Positions 1-10,000 of a DNA stretch of 64,000 bases are shown piece by piece. The DNA comes from a virus. The translations under genes were made by a program, and so were the position numbers. The stretch is from positions 81,205 through 145,204 of the IMG/VR virus record IMGVR_UViG_3300043395_003024. The stretch is one strand, 5' to 3'. The notes below the pieces were generated by a model. The model did not search any database. It was not told the origin of the DNA and saw only the letters and a list, made by a program, of their open reading frames with translations. Position 1 is the stretch's first letter; each line of letters opens with the position of its first letter.

Positions 1-3000
1 GGTAAAAAGGCTGGGAAAATCAAGGGTACAAAGCCTGGCGTTCCAGAAATCGACAGAATTGCTGAAGATGTATCGCTAAAGCTTGCATTTGGTCTGGCTA
101 ATGAGCCCACAAATGAGCAGCGCGACATTATGGCTGTTGCTCTATCGCTTATCCACGGCAATAATCCTGCAATTTTAAGTGTTCTTGCTGGTGCTGGAAC
201 TGGAAAAACGACAACGCTTAAAAGCATCGCGTGGGCTCTTCAGAGAGAATTCGACCTATGGCCGGAAGGTGACCCAAGAAGGGCGGAACAGCTTGCTTAC
301 CTATCGGATAGATATGGAATTGATTTCAGCAAGATAAAACCAGAGAAGATTGCTGATGCAGTAACTGAGTTAGCAAAGAATAATAAAACCGGAAATCTTT
401 ACTATACGGTTTTCAACACAAAAAACCAACTAGAAGCCGAAACAGAATTCCCACGAAATACGGGTATTGCTACTACGGACAAGCTCTGGCAGTGGTCGCT
501 CCGTCTTGGTCAGGGTGACAAAAAGTATGGACCGGGCATGCGCAGAAAAATGGGCATGCTAAACAAGAGCCGAGAGAGCAAAAAGTCCATGCGTAGAAAT
601 CCGGCATGGAAGAGCGAAGAAGAGACGCCAGGCGTCGAAAAAATGATTGGAAAAAATTTCGTCAGAGAAAAATTTGACGGAACAACCGAAACGTTTGTTG
701 GTGAGGACCCTGGTTTTGAGGCTCTTGGCTGGACAATGCTTCAAAAAGGTGACGACTTTGCTGAGCATCTTGGCCTAGAGAAATGGCCAGATGTTGTAAA
801 AAGAAAGAAAATGAAGCCAGACGTGGATGCTTCCGGCAGGCCTATTCGTGATGAAAAAGGAAAAGTAAAGAAGTCAGAAGTAGAAGTAGAGGGTTTTGAA
901 CTTCCAAACGGAACGTTCCTTGAACTTTCCGAAATGGGCGACCTTCTATCTAACGCCCTTAAGCGCTGGGGTCTGTCCAAAGAAGAAAAAGTTACAGCAC
1001 AACACTTCATGCCTCCAAAACAGAGACTTGAAGACATGGATACGCCGCGTGGAAAGGACAATCAACCCACAGGCGTTGACAGCATTCTCACCGAAGAGCA
1101 AATTCCTAAAAAATGGATTGAGGCGGTCCAGTCAATCGTGGACGAGATTGCAGATGGCGACTCTAACCTGCTACCAACAATGGAACTTGTGTCTAAATTC
1201 TGGATGATGACAGACCCTGACCTGAGAACAGACCCAGGTTTAATTACGCACTCTTCAGCTCAAACAAGAGTAAAAGTATCCGTTCCATCATCGCTACGCG
1301 AAGGCGATACATACGTTTATGACGGCGAAGAGTGGGTTGTTACAGGATTAACCAAAAAGGCTGGGAAAACATCAAGTGCTACCTTACGTAAAAAGATGGC
1401 ATCAAAGGAAAATCCCCTCGGTGCATTCTTGCTAGACGAGGTGCAAGACTCAAACGAGGTTCTCGAAACAGTTCTAGATAGGAATAGGGATAAGCTCCCT
1501 ATTATTCTTGTCGGAGACGATAGACAGGCTGTCTATGCATTCCGCGATGCAAAGAATATTCTGGCGTCACTTGATTCAGAGTACTCACAGGACATTACAG
1601 AGTCGTTTAGATATGGCGAAACTGTAGGTCATGCCGCAAACCTGGTTCTTGGAGCACAAAATGTTCATCTGCGTAGACAGGGTGTTAAGCAACAGCCGTG
1701 GAAGCACGTTAAGGGCCAGGCGCAAACTGTTATCAATAGGCAGTTTGACCCACTATTGCCAGAAAAAGATAGGCTCGGCAATAATCCGGTCGATGAAATA
1801 GATGATGCAACACGCCAGATATTGATAGCCGATATAGAGAAAAAATATTCTACTCCAGAGAAGAAGCTTGACCTGCTGTCACTAGATAGACCAGCACAGG
1901 ACAAGGCCTTAAAGGAGCTTAGGGATACGCTTTATGGACCAAAAGCTGGTCAAATAGTAGATAGATATGCAGAGGCCGATAAGGGCAATCTGCCAACGAT
2001 GATTCTCTGTAGAACAAACGGTGAAATAATCAACGAAGCTCTAAAGTTTATAAATATAGTCATAAATAGTAAGGCTGTTGAGCGTGATGAACGAGGCATG
2101 CCAAAACTACCTGAAGTAATTATTCCAGCTAGCAAGTGGGAGCAGCTTCTTACATTTACTAAGCACCTTGACTTCATAATGCGTTCACCTGCAAAGCAGC
2201 AAGAATACATAGCAAGATTTGGTAAGCCAGAGATGTCATCATGGCTCGGACCGATTTGGACACAGGGCACCTTGCAGAAAGCTCTCAATCAGTCAAAGTA
2301 TCAACAGGCGCGCAGCGCATACAAACTGATAATGCAGCCGCCAAAGAGCGACCCAACTGCTCCGCCACTTGGCACTCGCGGCATGCTTGAACTTTTGCAG
2401 GGAACGATAGTTAGAAGCGTTCATGAAAAGGGCAAAGCTAAAGGCAAAGAAAAAATTGAGATAATCCCAGCTGTTTTGTTACCAGAGCGCAAAACGATGG
2501 AGCTTGATAACTGGGCGGTTGGCATCGACCAGGTAAGAGAAATAGCCGGTAGGCAAAAGTCAGCATGGAAGTCTTCGCCAACCCAGAGAGAAAAACTATT
2601 TATTATCCCGAATGTCGATGACACCTACAAGCAGGCTGTATATGCCGCACTTGACATAGAAGGTGGGGACGATAAGAGACCAGGAAAGCCAACTGGAAGA
2701 ATAATAATAACTGGAGACGGAGTCGATACAGGTCGCCCAATCGATATGCCAGATGGGTCGCAGAGGCCCAATACTCCGACTGGTGGTCGCGGTTCGAACA
2801 ACGGTAGATACCGTAGAGACCTCGAGAAAGCAATAATTAAACTTGGCCTGCAGGACAAAGTAAAGCCAATGGCTGAAGCCGAACGCGGTTTTAGAAAAGA
2901 AGGCGAAGCTCAGCGCAGGCTTTATGACGGTTTCGTCATTGAAGGCGCAACGATAGAGGAAAGCACTGAGATTCTAGGACAATTAGCACAAGCGCTTCGA

Positions 3001-5262
3001 GATTCCGCAAAGACCGCAGGTGGAGATGTTGAAATTACAACAATGCAGCTTTCGAAGGGTCGCGAATCTAGATTCGTTGCAGTTGCGGAGGACCTCAGCG
3101 ACCCAATTTCAAATATCCCGGAAAAACTGGCGCAGGGTGAAGCTGGCGTCAGCTATATGGAAGAAGGCAACCTAGTTCACGTTGCATTCTCGCGTGCAAA
3201 AGAACAGCTCGACCCGGGCACTGCCGGATTTGTTTACTGGCTACATGACCAGCGCACAAAAGCGGTGCGAGAAGCCATAACGCAGGCTGTAAAAGATGGA
3301 CATATTCCGCCAGAGCTCGATAAGGGCGCATTTAGCGACGATGGCGGCATTGAGTTGCCGGAATGGTACAAAAAGCTCAACTCTATGTCTCTAGAGGAGC
3401 TAAAGGATGGATTCCCGGCTCGTCCAACAGACAAAAAAGAAGACGAAGACATAACTGTCCCATCACCTGTTGATGGTGGAGAACCCGATGATTTTGAACC
3501 AATCGTTACGGAAATTGACGAAGATGATTACGAAATGGGGGATACTGACGTCCCGAGTGACGAAGGTGAAAAACTACCAACATTCGATGATGATGAAGAA
3601 ATTATGGACGATGGCGAACTTCCGGAAGTCCCAGGCATGCGCCTATCCAGTGGCGCGACTCCTGGTGCGGATAGGCGCATAGCTCGCAGAAATAGGCGCA
3701 TAGCAAAGAGCAATTTGTACTCAAATAGCATGAGTGCACAGCAGCTTGCTGGAATAAGAATTAGCGGCGACCCAAATTCAAGCAAAAATAGACAAGCATT
3801 AGAGTTCGCAATGCAAGCATGGGACGGTGTACGTCGTCGTGGCATAGCTATTGACGTTGACGACGATACGCTTTCGGTAGCAGAGCGTCAGTCTAGGACG
3901 CGCGGTGCCATGCAGAGTGTCGGTGCGGCCATGAGGGGGCGCAAGGATAGGGTCCGCATTGGTAAGGTTAGTGATAATGGAAGAAATGAAAATCCATCGG
4001 CGGAAACATGGATGCTTTCTGTTGACAAGCTTGCTGACACAATAAGGATTCCAACAGAATTTACGTCAAGAGAAAACTCCGAGGGTGGCTCGACAATCCG
4101 CTGGACCCAGTCGCGCCCTGCAACGAGGGAAGAAATTGGTAAATTGCTTGGCCTTAGCCCTGCCGACGCAGAAAAGCTAAAGGACCCAGATGCAGGCATA
4201 AACCATGACGCAGTACGTCTTCTCATTGCGGAACTAGGCAAACAGGAAGACCTTCCAGCATGGAGATACTTTGCTCCTGTTAGCGCCGATGAGGCAAGGC
4301 GCATAACCCCTTCACCCGAAGGCGATATTGCGGAAAATATCCCTCAGGTAGATTTGGCTGCAGAAAATGCTGGCCGTGCAAACATGCGAGATAGGTTTAT
4401 TATCGAAACCTTCGGCAAAGACGCATATCCGCACTGGTTTGACGTCGAGGAAAACCAGTCGATGACGCCAGATGAGTACGTCCAGCTTGGAGAGATAAGT
4501 GAAACGTCTAAATTCCGTGCCTCTGGTCGCTTCTACCCAGATAGCGCAATCAAGGGCGACTCGGAAGCAGAAGTTGACCTTTACGGCGAATCACTTGACG
4601 CGCTTGTACCAGCAGAGGGTGCAGTAGATGCAACAGGCGATGTGCTGAGAAACGACAAGACTTCAATAGAAGATTTCGACCTTGACTCTCTGATTGATTA
4701 TCTAGGAATAGACAAAAAAGAGTGGAAGAAGGGCCTGCAGGAAAGACTTTCTGCAGCTTTTGGCACTGATTCGGTCGGAATCAACGATGAATGGAGAAGA
4801 AAAGGCATCCCAACAGCGACGGTTGCCCACATGATTAGAACGGGCGTTCTGCCAGATGCAGGGTCGGTATGGAAAGAGGCAGATGCCGGGCAAAAATTCG
4901 ACGACGAGATGAAGAGGCCAAAGTATGCGGTCTACGAGGCTTTGACTGAATTTATTGACAAGAGCTTCCCTAATTCCAGACTCAATAACAGAGAAAACAG
5001 AAACAAGATAATTGGCGCCACGGACATGGGGTACACCCTGACCAACGCGGCCAAGAATCGCGGTTCTGTCTGGAGCCCTGGGAAAGGGAACGAGCCACGG
5101 TTCTCTCGCGGAGAAATGCAATCAATGGTTGACAGGTTCAATGAAATATTTGGAACTAACCACACACTTGATGACATCTTCAGCGACGAGCAACTGAGAA
5201 CGGCCAAGGAAAGAGTCGAGTCCGGGAATACCCTTTCGGGCAAGAAAAAGCCAAAGGCTTAA
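1..5262 (+). CDS. UvrD-like superfamily 1 helicase with long C-terminal extension, 5' partial
   Basis: The frame is open from the first base of the window, so the gene starts upstream; the ATG at 130 is internal. The codons before it encode EPTNEQRDIM, the Q-motif-like segment that normally precedes the Walker A loop of SF1 helicases. Numbering from the ATG at 130: Walker A GAGTGKTT near residue 21, Walker B DEVQDS at about 436, motif III GDDRQAVYAFRDA at about 462, motif V-like LSKGRE near 974, motif VI VAFSRAKEQL at 1018. An acidic linker follows, then RLSSG at 1171 and about 540 residues of unknown function. ATP-dependent DNA unwinding is inferred from the motifs. The protein is far longer than a normal UvrD (about 720 aa) and sits just upstream of the head genes, which fits an injected polyvalent protein. 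Confidence 0.88.
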   Translation, partial: GKKAGKIKGTKPGVPEIDRIAEDVSLKLAFGLANEPTNEQRDIMAVALSLIHGNNPAILSVLAGAGTGKTTTLKSIAWALQREFDLWPEGDPRRAEQLAYLSDRYGIDFSKIKPEKIADAVTELAKNNKTGNLYYTVFNTKNQLEAETEFPRNTGIATTDKLWQWSLRLGQGDKKYGPGMRRKMGMLNKSRESKKSMRRNPAWKSEEETPGVEKMIGKNFVREKFDGTTETFVGEDPGFEALGWTMLQKGDDFAEHLGLEKWPDVVKRKKMKPDVDASGRPIRDEKGKVKKSEVEVEGFELPNGTFLELSEMGDLLSNALKRWGLSKEEKVTAQHFMPPKQRLEDMDTPRGKDNQPTGVDSILTEEQIPKKWIEAVQSIVDEIADGDSNLLPTMELVSKFWMMTDPDLRTDPGLITHSSAQTRVKVSVPSSLREGDTYVYDGEEWVVTGLTKKAGKTSSATLRKKMASKENPLGAFLLDEVQDSNEVLETVLDRNRDKLPIILVGDDRQAVYAFRDAKNILASLDSEYSQDITESFRYGETVGHAANLVLGAQNVHLRRQGVKQQPWKHVKGQAQTVINRQFDPLLPEKDRLGNNPVDEIDDATRQILIADIEKKYSTPEKKLDLLSLDRPAQDKALKELRDTLYGPKAGQIVDRYAEADKGNLPTMILCRTNGEIINEALKFINIVINSKAVERDERGMPKLPEVIIPASKWEQLLTFTKHLDFIMRSPAKQQEYIARFGKPEMSSWLGPIWTQGTLQKALNQSKYQQARSAYKLIMQPPKSDPTAPPLGTRGMLELLQGTIVRSVHEKGKAKGKEKIEIIPAVLLPERKTMELDNWAVGIDQVREIAGRQKSAWKSSPTQREKLFIIPNVDDTYKQAVYAALDIEGGDDKRPGKPTGRIIITGDGVDTGRPIDMPDGSQRPNTPTGGRGSNNGRYRRDLEKAIIKLGLQDKVKPMAEAERGFRKEGEAQRRLYDGFVIEGATIEESTEILGQLAQALRDSAKTAGGDVEITTMQLSKGRESRFVAVAEDLSDPISNIPEKLAQGEAGVSYMEEGNLVHVAFSRAKEQLDPGTAGFVYWLHDQRTKAVREAITQAVKDGHIPPELDKGAFSDDGGIELPEWYKKLNSMSLEELKDGFPARPTDKKEDEDITVPSPVDGGEPDDFEPIVTEIDEDDYEMGDTDVPSDEGEKLPTFDDDEEIMDDGELPEVPGMRLSSGATPGADRRIARRNRRIAKSNLYSNSMSAQQLAGIRISGDPNSSKNRQALEFAMQAWDGVRRRGIAIDVDDDTLSVAERQSRTRGAMQSVGAAMRGRKDRVRIGKVSDNGRNENPSAETWMLSVDKLADTIRIPTEFTSRENSEGGSTIRWTQSRPATREEIGKLLGLSPADAEKLKDPDAGINHDAVRLLIAELGKQEDLPAWRYFAPVSADEARRITPSPEGDIAENIPQVDLAAENAGRANMRDRFIIETFGKDAYPHWFDVEENQSMTPDEYVQLGEISETSKFRASGRFYPDSAIKGDSEAEVDLYGESLDALVPAEGAVDATGDVLRNDKTSIEDFDLDSLIDYLGIDKKEWKKGLQERLSAAFGTDSVGINDEWRRKGIPTATVAHMIRTGVLPDAGSVWKEADAGQKFDDEMKRPKYAVYEALTEFIDKSFPNSRLNNRENRNKIIGATDMGYTLTNAAKNRGSVWSPGKGNEPRFSRGEMQSMVDRFNEIFGTNHTLDDIFSDEQLRTAKERVESGNTLSGKKKPKA

Positions 5263-5300
5263 ACTTAATAAAACGGGCAGAAGTAATAGATGTTGCTAAT

Positions 5301-5330
5301 TCACGCTCCTATAGCGTGATAGGTTATAAT
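5301..5330 (+). promoter_or_regulatory. Promoter with perfect TATAAT and an overlapping 7-bp hairpin or operator
   Basis: The 128-bp gap before the gene at 5391 contains the perfect inverted repeat TCACGCT-CCTAT-AGCGTGA (5301-5319), followed by TATAAT at 5325-5330. No good -35 box is seen; the inverted repeat occupies its place. It could be an activator or repressor site or a transcript hairpin. This would restart transcription between the helicase gene and the next head genes. Confidence 0.5.
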
Positions 5331-5390
5331 TTAAAGACAATTAATGGTTAATGGTCCATCCGGTCATTTCCCTGCACTCACGGGAGTTGT

Positions 5391-6992
5391 ATGAAGTACG
5401 ACGAGAAAGCTACTGTAAGCATTGACGGCGACGGCAATGTCTTGAAGTGCGCAAAGGGCGCAGCCGCAGCGGATTGTGGTTTCGTCAAAGGTGCAGAGCT
5501 ATGCGCTAAGTGCGGTGCAATGCCTGTAGAGATGAAAATGGTTCCAGCGTCTGATGAGCAGGTAGTGGAAGAGGAAGTTGATGCAGAGGATGCGATGAAT
5601 CCAACTGCGGCGACTAAGACAAAGAAGAAAATGGATGGGAAAAAGCCCGGCCACGCAATGCTCGACATGGCGGACGAGGACGAAGAGCCGGAGATGACAG
5701 AGGAAGAGCTTGCAGCTGTAATGCCGTCAAAGAAGGGCGAAGCCGTCACCATGGGCGAAGACGAAGCCGAAGAGATGATGGATGAAGATGAAATAGACGA
5801 AGAGGACATCCCGGAAGACGAAGAGGACATGGAGTCCGACGAAGAGAAAATGATGGACTCCAACAGTGGAAATAGCGCTCGCATGCAGCGTATGGGTCGT
5901 CGCAGGAAGGGCGCAATGGCCGCCATGGAGGATGAAGAGGAAACTGAGGACGAAGAGGAAGCCGCTACTGAAGCAGAGATGGGCGGAGTCGAAGAGGAAG
6001 ACGAAGAGGAAGAAGACGAGGAGTACGCAGAAATGGGTACAAAGTCTTTTTCACCACAAGACTCCGAATGGGAGCAAATTCGCCGCTCAAGAATCAAGTC
6101 AATGGGTCTCAAAACGTCTGACGTTGGCGCAGCTGGATATGTTTGTGCCATTGAGCGCAAGGCCTACGGCGGTTCTTCGCCTGTTTGCGACGACTGCCCA
6201 GGCGGCTGTGTCGCAGAGAAGGGCATGCCAGGAATTCTTCATGTTGAGGGTCTTGCAGAAAAGATGTTTGATGGCGTTGTTGTAGATTCCGGCTATTCAT
6301 CGGATGCAGACATGTTCGTTGTCGATGTTCAGGTCAAAGACGGCTCAATCAATGAGGTTTTCGTCGATGGCACCTCAGCTGAAATACTTGGATTCCATAA
6401 GCTAGATTCATCCAGTTTCGAACAAAAATCTGATTTCGGTGATTTCCAGCTAATTGATTTCACGGAGGCTGCTGAAATTGCAGTTAAGTCAATTGACGGC
6501 ACGGTAGTGGCTGTTGAGCCAGATGTCTTCGAGGGATTTGATGCGTATGCCGTAGAAATCGAAGGTTTTGACGGCAAGTCGTACGACGTCTTTGTTGCAC
6601 TTGATGGCGAGCTGCTTGGTTACGACAAGTACGAAGCAGATGAGGTTGAGGAAATTGAGGCTGAAGCTGCCGAAATCGCTCTTAAGCGCGCGTTCTCGCA
6701 GGAGCGCAGATTTGACTTAGCCAAGAGCGGCGAGGCAATGCCAGACGGCTCATATCCAATCGTGTCGGAGACCGACCTCCGCAATGCCATTCAGGCTTAT
6801 GGTCGTGCCAAGGATAAAGAAGCCACAAAGAAGCACATCATGAAGCGTGCTCGGGCGTTGAAGCTGGAGAGCCTGATTCCTGGGAACTGGATTGCTGGTG
6901 GAGAAGAGAAGGCCGGCGACGTTAGCGATGCCGAATTCATGGCCTCACTTGTCGAGTTCCAGCTTCTCGAAGACACACTAGACGACAACTGA
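5391..6992 (+). CDS. Acidic head-region protein with Cys clusters, PepSY-like repeats and a C-terminal DUF6582-like motif
   Basis: A 533-aa protein. The start has GGGAG 5 nt upstream. Residues 15-50 hold the Cys pairs CAKG, DCGF and CAKCG, suggesting metal binding. Residues 60-220 are extremely rich in Glu and Asp. A second Cys cluster (CDDCPGGC) lies at about 265. Two consecutive segments (about 290-345 and 355-425) look like PepSY units, with alternating hydrophobic strands and DG turns. The end carries LAKSGEAMPDGSYPI...NAI...GRAKD...KRARAL...LIPGNW, a block I recall from actinophage head-region proteins (DUF6582-like). Position between the two large proteins suggests a capsid-assembly, scaffold-like or injected role. 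The function is not known to me, and the domain names come from pattern memory. Confidence 0.8.
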   Translation: MKYDEKATVSIDGDGNVLKCAKGAAAADCGFVKGAELCAKCGAMPVEMKMVPASDEQVVEEEVDAEDAMNPTAATKTKKKMDGKKPGHAMLDMADEDEEPEMTEEELAAVMPSKKGEAVTMGEDEAEEMMDEDEIDEEDIPEDEEDMESDEEKMMDSNSGNSARMQRMGRRRKGAMAAMEDEEETEDEEEAATEAEMGGVEEEDEEEEDEEYAEMGTKSFSPQDSEWEQIRRSRIKSMGLKTSDVGAAGYVCAIERKAYGGSSPVCDDCPGGCVAEKGMPGILHVEGLAEKMFDGVVVDSGYSSDADMFVVDVQVKDGSINEVFVDGTSAEILGFHKLDSSSFEQKSDFGDFQLIDFTEAAEIAVKSIDGTVVAVEPDVFEGFDAYAVEIEGFDGKSYDVFVALDGELLGYDKYEADEVEEIEAEAAEIALKRAFSQERRFDLAKSGEAMPDGSYPIVSETDLRNAIQAYGRAKDKEATKKHIMKRARALKLESLIPGNWIAGGEEKAGDVSDAEFMASLVEFQLLEDTLDDN

Positions 6993-7006
6993 GAAGGGGA
7001 CGCCAA

Positions 7007-10000
7007 ATGGCGAAGACCCCACAAACGCGGGAAAGAGTAATAGTTTCGGCACGACTAATTGTGCCAACCTCATGCTGCGGTGGCTTTAATGAAAAGGCAG
7101 TCCGATTCAGGACGTCTATCAATTCTTCGGTTTCTAGCGGTCGGCTACAAGCGGAGATGGCTACAAAAGCGATAACTAGTGGATTTGGAATACGTGTTAA
7201 GGCGTACGTTGACACGGACAATAAGAAACGCGAGTTCACTGGCGATTCTCGTCCGGGTGTTGAATCTAACGAATACGGCTACAGGTGGGAAAAGTCGGCT
7301 ACATGGGAACCCGGCTCGAGGCTCGTAATAAGTCCATCATTCAAATCAAGAGAAGGAATGGGCACAGAGCCAAACGTTGGCTGGATTAAGCCAGACAAGA
7401 ATGCTCCGAAGAATTTTGCAGAAACGCTTGAGCGAATCCGCTCAAAGCCGACAATAAAACTGAGCAAGTACAAAGTAAATCCCAAAACCGACGAGGTAAT
7501 CCCCGATTCCGAACAGGTAATTGACCCATTTGGCATCACTGCAGGCCTAAGCTACGAAGAAAAACAAAAAGCTATTCAAAAATATAAGGGAAACCTTATA
7601 GAGAAGAAAATGCTTCCTGGTCGCAGTCTTGAATCTCGTGTACCAGGCGGCTCGCTACTGTCGCGTGCCGCTGCGGTATTTGGCATTCTTCGTGACGAGA
7701 ACAACAAGTTCAGGTGCCCGCCGGGAACTCCAGCCGCAAACCAGTTTACGGATGCGACAGGTTCCAACTGTTTTGGTTTCAGCCCATCCAGGTTTGCTCG
7801 TTTTGCGGCAAGACAGGCTGCAAAACTTACAGCAGAAGGCGAATATCAGGGTCTTCGTAATAACGCGAGGTCATTCTTCAACTTCCTGTATAACGACCAA
7901 TACAGCGCAGAAGCGCGTGGCGTAGCAGACCCAGCACTTCTTGGGAGAAGCGTTTACTGGGACTCAATCAGCGGGGACAGATTCAAACCGCCATCATGGC
8001 GCGAGATTGAAGTGCCAGGAAATCTGCGGATGTTCAAGAATGGTGCTGTTCGCGGGCAGGACGATATTGCGCGACAAAAAGCATCAGTGGCCAGAATTGT
8101 TGAGTCTCTCGGGATAGACCCAGCAGACCCAGACGCATCACTTAAGGCCGCTCAGGCTTTAAGAAAAATGTGGGAGGACACTGGCGGCGCTGCCGGATGG
8201 GACCTTGAGATACTTAATGTTTCAGGTGATGGCGCGGCTTTACTTGATGATTTTGAAATAAAACAGTTCATGGAAGCTCGCCTTCAGTCTGTTCCCGGAT
8301 GGGGAGCGTTGTCTAAAGAAGAACGGGACAGACTGCTCCTTTCAGATATTGGCAGATACAAAGAAACACAAAAAGCAATGTTCGACACGTTGCTTGACCT
8401 ATTTTCAAAAGACCCAGCTGGCATGCGCAGCATAGGCCGTATCGAATACAACTTTTTTTCAGATGACGAAGCCGGAACATCACTATACAGAGATGCACCA
8501 AAACTAGTTCAAGCACTGAACCCGGATGGGACCCCACGACTAGACAGAGATGGCAATCCAGTTATGCGTAAAGTGCCTGGGGAAATGCGCACTGCAATTC
8601 ACATCAATATGGCTGAAATTCTTTCCAATCAGGAATCGATGCTCCCAGACATGCGTCCAGACCAGCGCCTGGCAATATCTGCCGTTGGCGCAAGAAGTGA
8701 AGCGGAGGGGCGTCTTGCTGTCGCTGACTTCCTGATTAATGCCGACTATGCATCTAGGGGAATGGCCGGCTTGCTGGATGGCGTCTATTCATTCTCTAGC
8801 CACATCATGCTCCACGAATCAGCACACCATAAACAAGCGCAACTATTTCAAGAGAAAATAATGTCTGAAATAGCAGACAAGGGATTCATTACTGTCCCCG
8901 TCATTAGGGACGGAGTCAAAATAGGCGAACGCAACGTCGATTCAATTTATAAATTGAGCGGAGATGACCTCATGGCAATCATGACGGATACCGCCGACTC
9001 AATAAATCTTGATTCACTTAATGATGCTATGGAGAGAATCAAGGCAATCGCCCCACTCGCCGGCTCGTATCCACGAGATACATACATAGAGGGTTCAGAG
9101 GTATGGGCGCTTGAGGCCTCAGCCGAGTTATGGGCATTGCGCGAGCGCGGAATCATCTATGGCGAAGATATTGATGCAGCACTTGAGTGGATGGACAGCG
9201 CAAGCTTTGCAGCCGCAGCCCGCGAAAGAGCCTCTGCCGACGATGATTCAGCAATGGATTCCATGGACGACGTGTTCCGTATCCCTACGCCAACCACGGT
9301 TCCAGACGATATGCCGGATGATGTCATTGAGGAGACGCTCGCTGATAGAGACGAGAGACTCGCTTCTGAGTTGCGCGAGGAAATAAAGCGATTTAAGACG
9401 GTATTTGGCGAGCTTCCAGAAGAAGAAATGTTCGATGAAGCTGCAATTATTGCTTCACAAAGAGATAATGCAAAACGCAGGCTAGATGCAGTAAGAGATT
9501 TTGAAATCGACCCGACCCTTCCTGACGACGAGAGAATTTCACTTGAATCCATGAAGGCAGAGGCAATAAAAGATTGCCAACGGGCCCTGGATTATCACAC
9601 TAAAAAATACGACGAAGCATCAAAGATATGGAGAAAAAAATATGGCGTAGGTGCCAGCGGAGAAAAGAAGCGTTTCGAAGACAGTGTCCGAGAGGTTAGG
9701 GAGCGAGAGGGTCTTCTAGATGTCGGGGAGATGGAAGAAATAGCAAGACTTGCGGACCTTGACGACCTGCGCGAGAGCGTAAAGGGAATGCCTGAGAAAA
9801 AGGTTATACGGAAGCTCGCCGACGATGAGGTTCGTCTTTCAACGATGGACCCAGCATCTCCAGAGGCAAGAGACCTCGCAGAGCGTATTGACGTCATAAA
9901 AGACCAACATGCGAAAAATCTAAAAGAGGCTGGCGATACCAGAAGCATCACAGCTGTTAAGAGAGATATCGACAAGAAGGTAAAGGACACAATCAGCCCT

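Noticed and set aside
5378-6160. 260-aa Ser-rich minus-strand frame
   Set aside because: It is the antisense of the acidic Glu/Asp run of the gene at 5391; no ribosome-binding site and pure low complexity.
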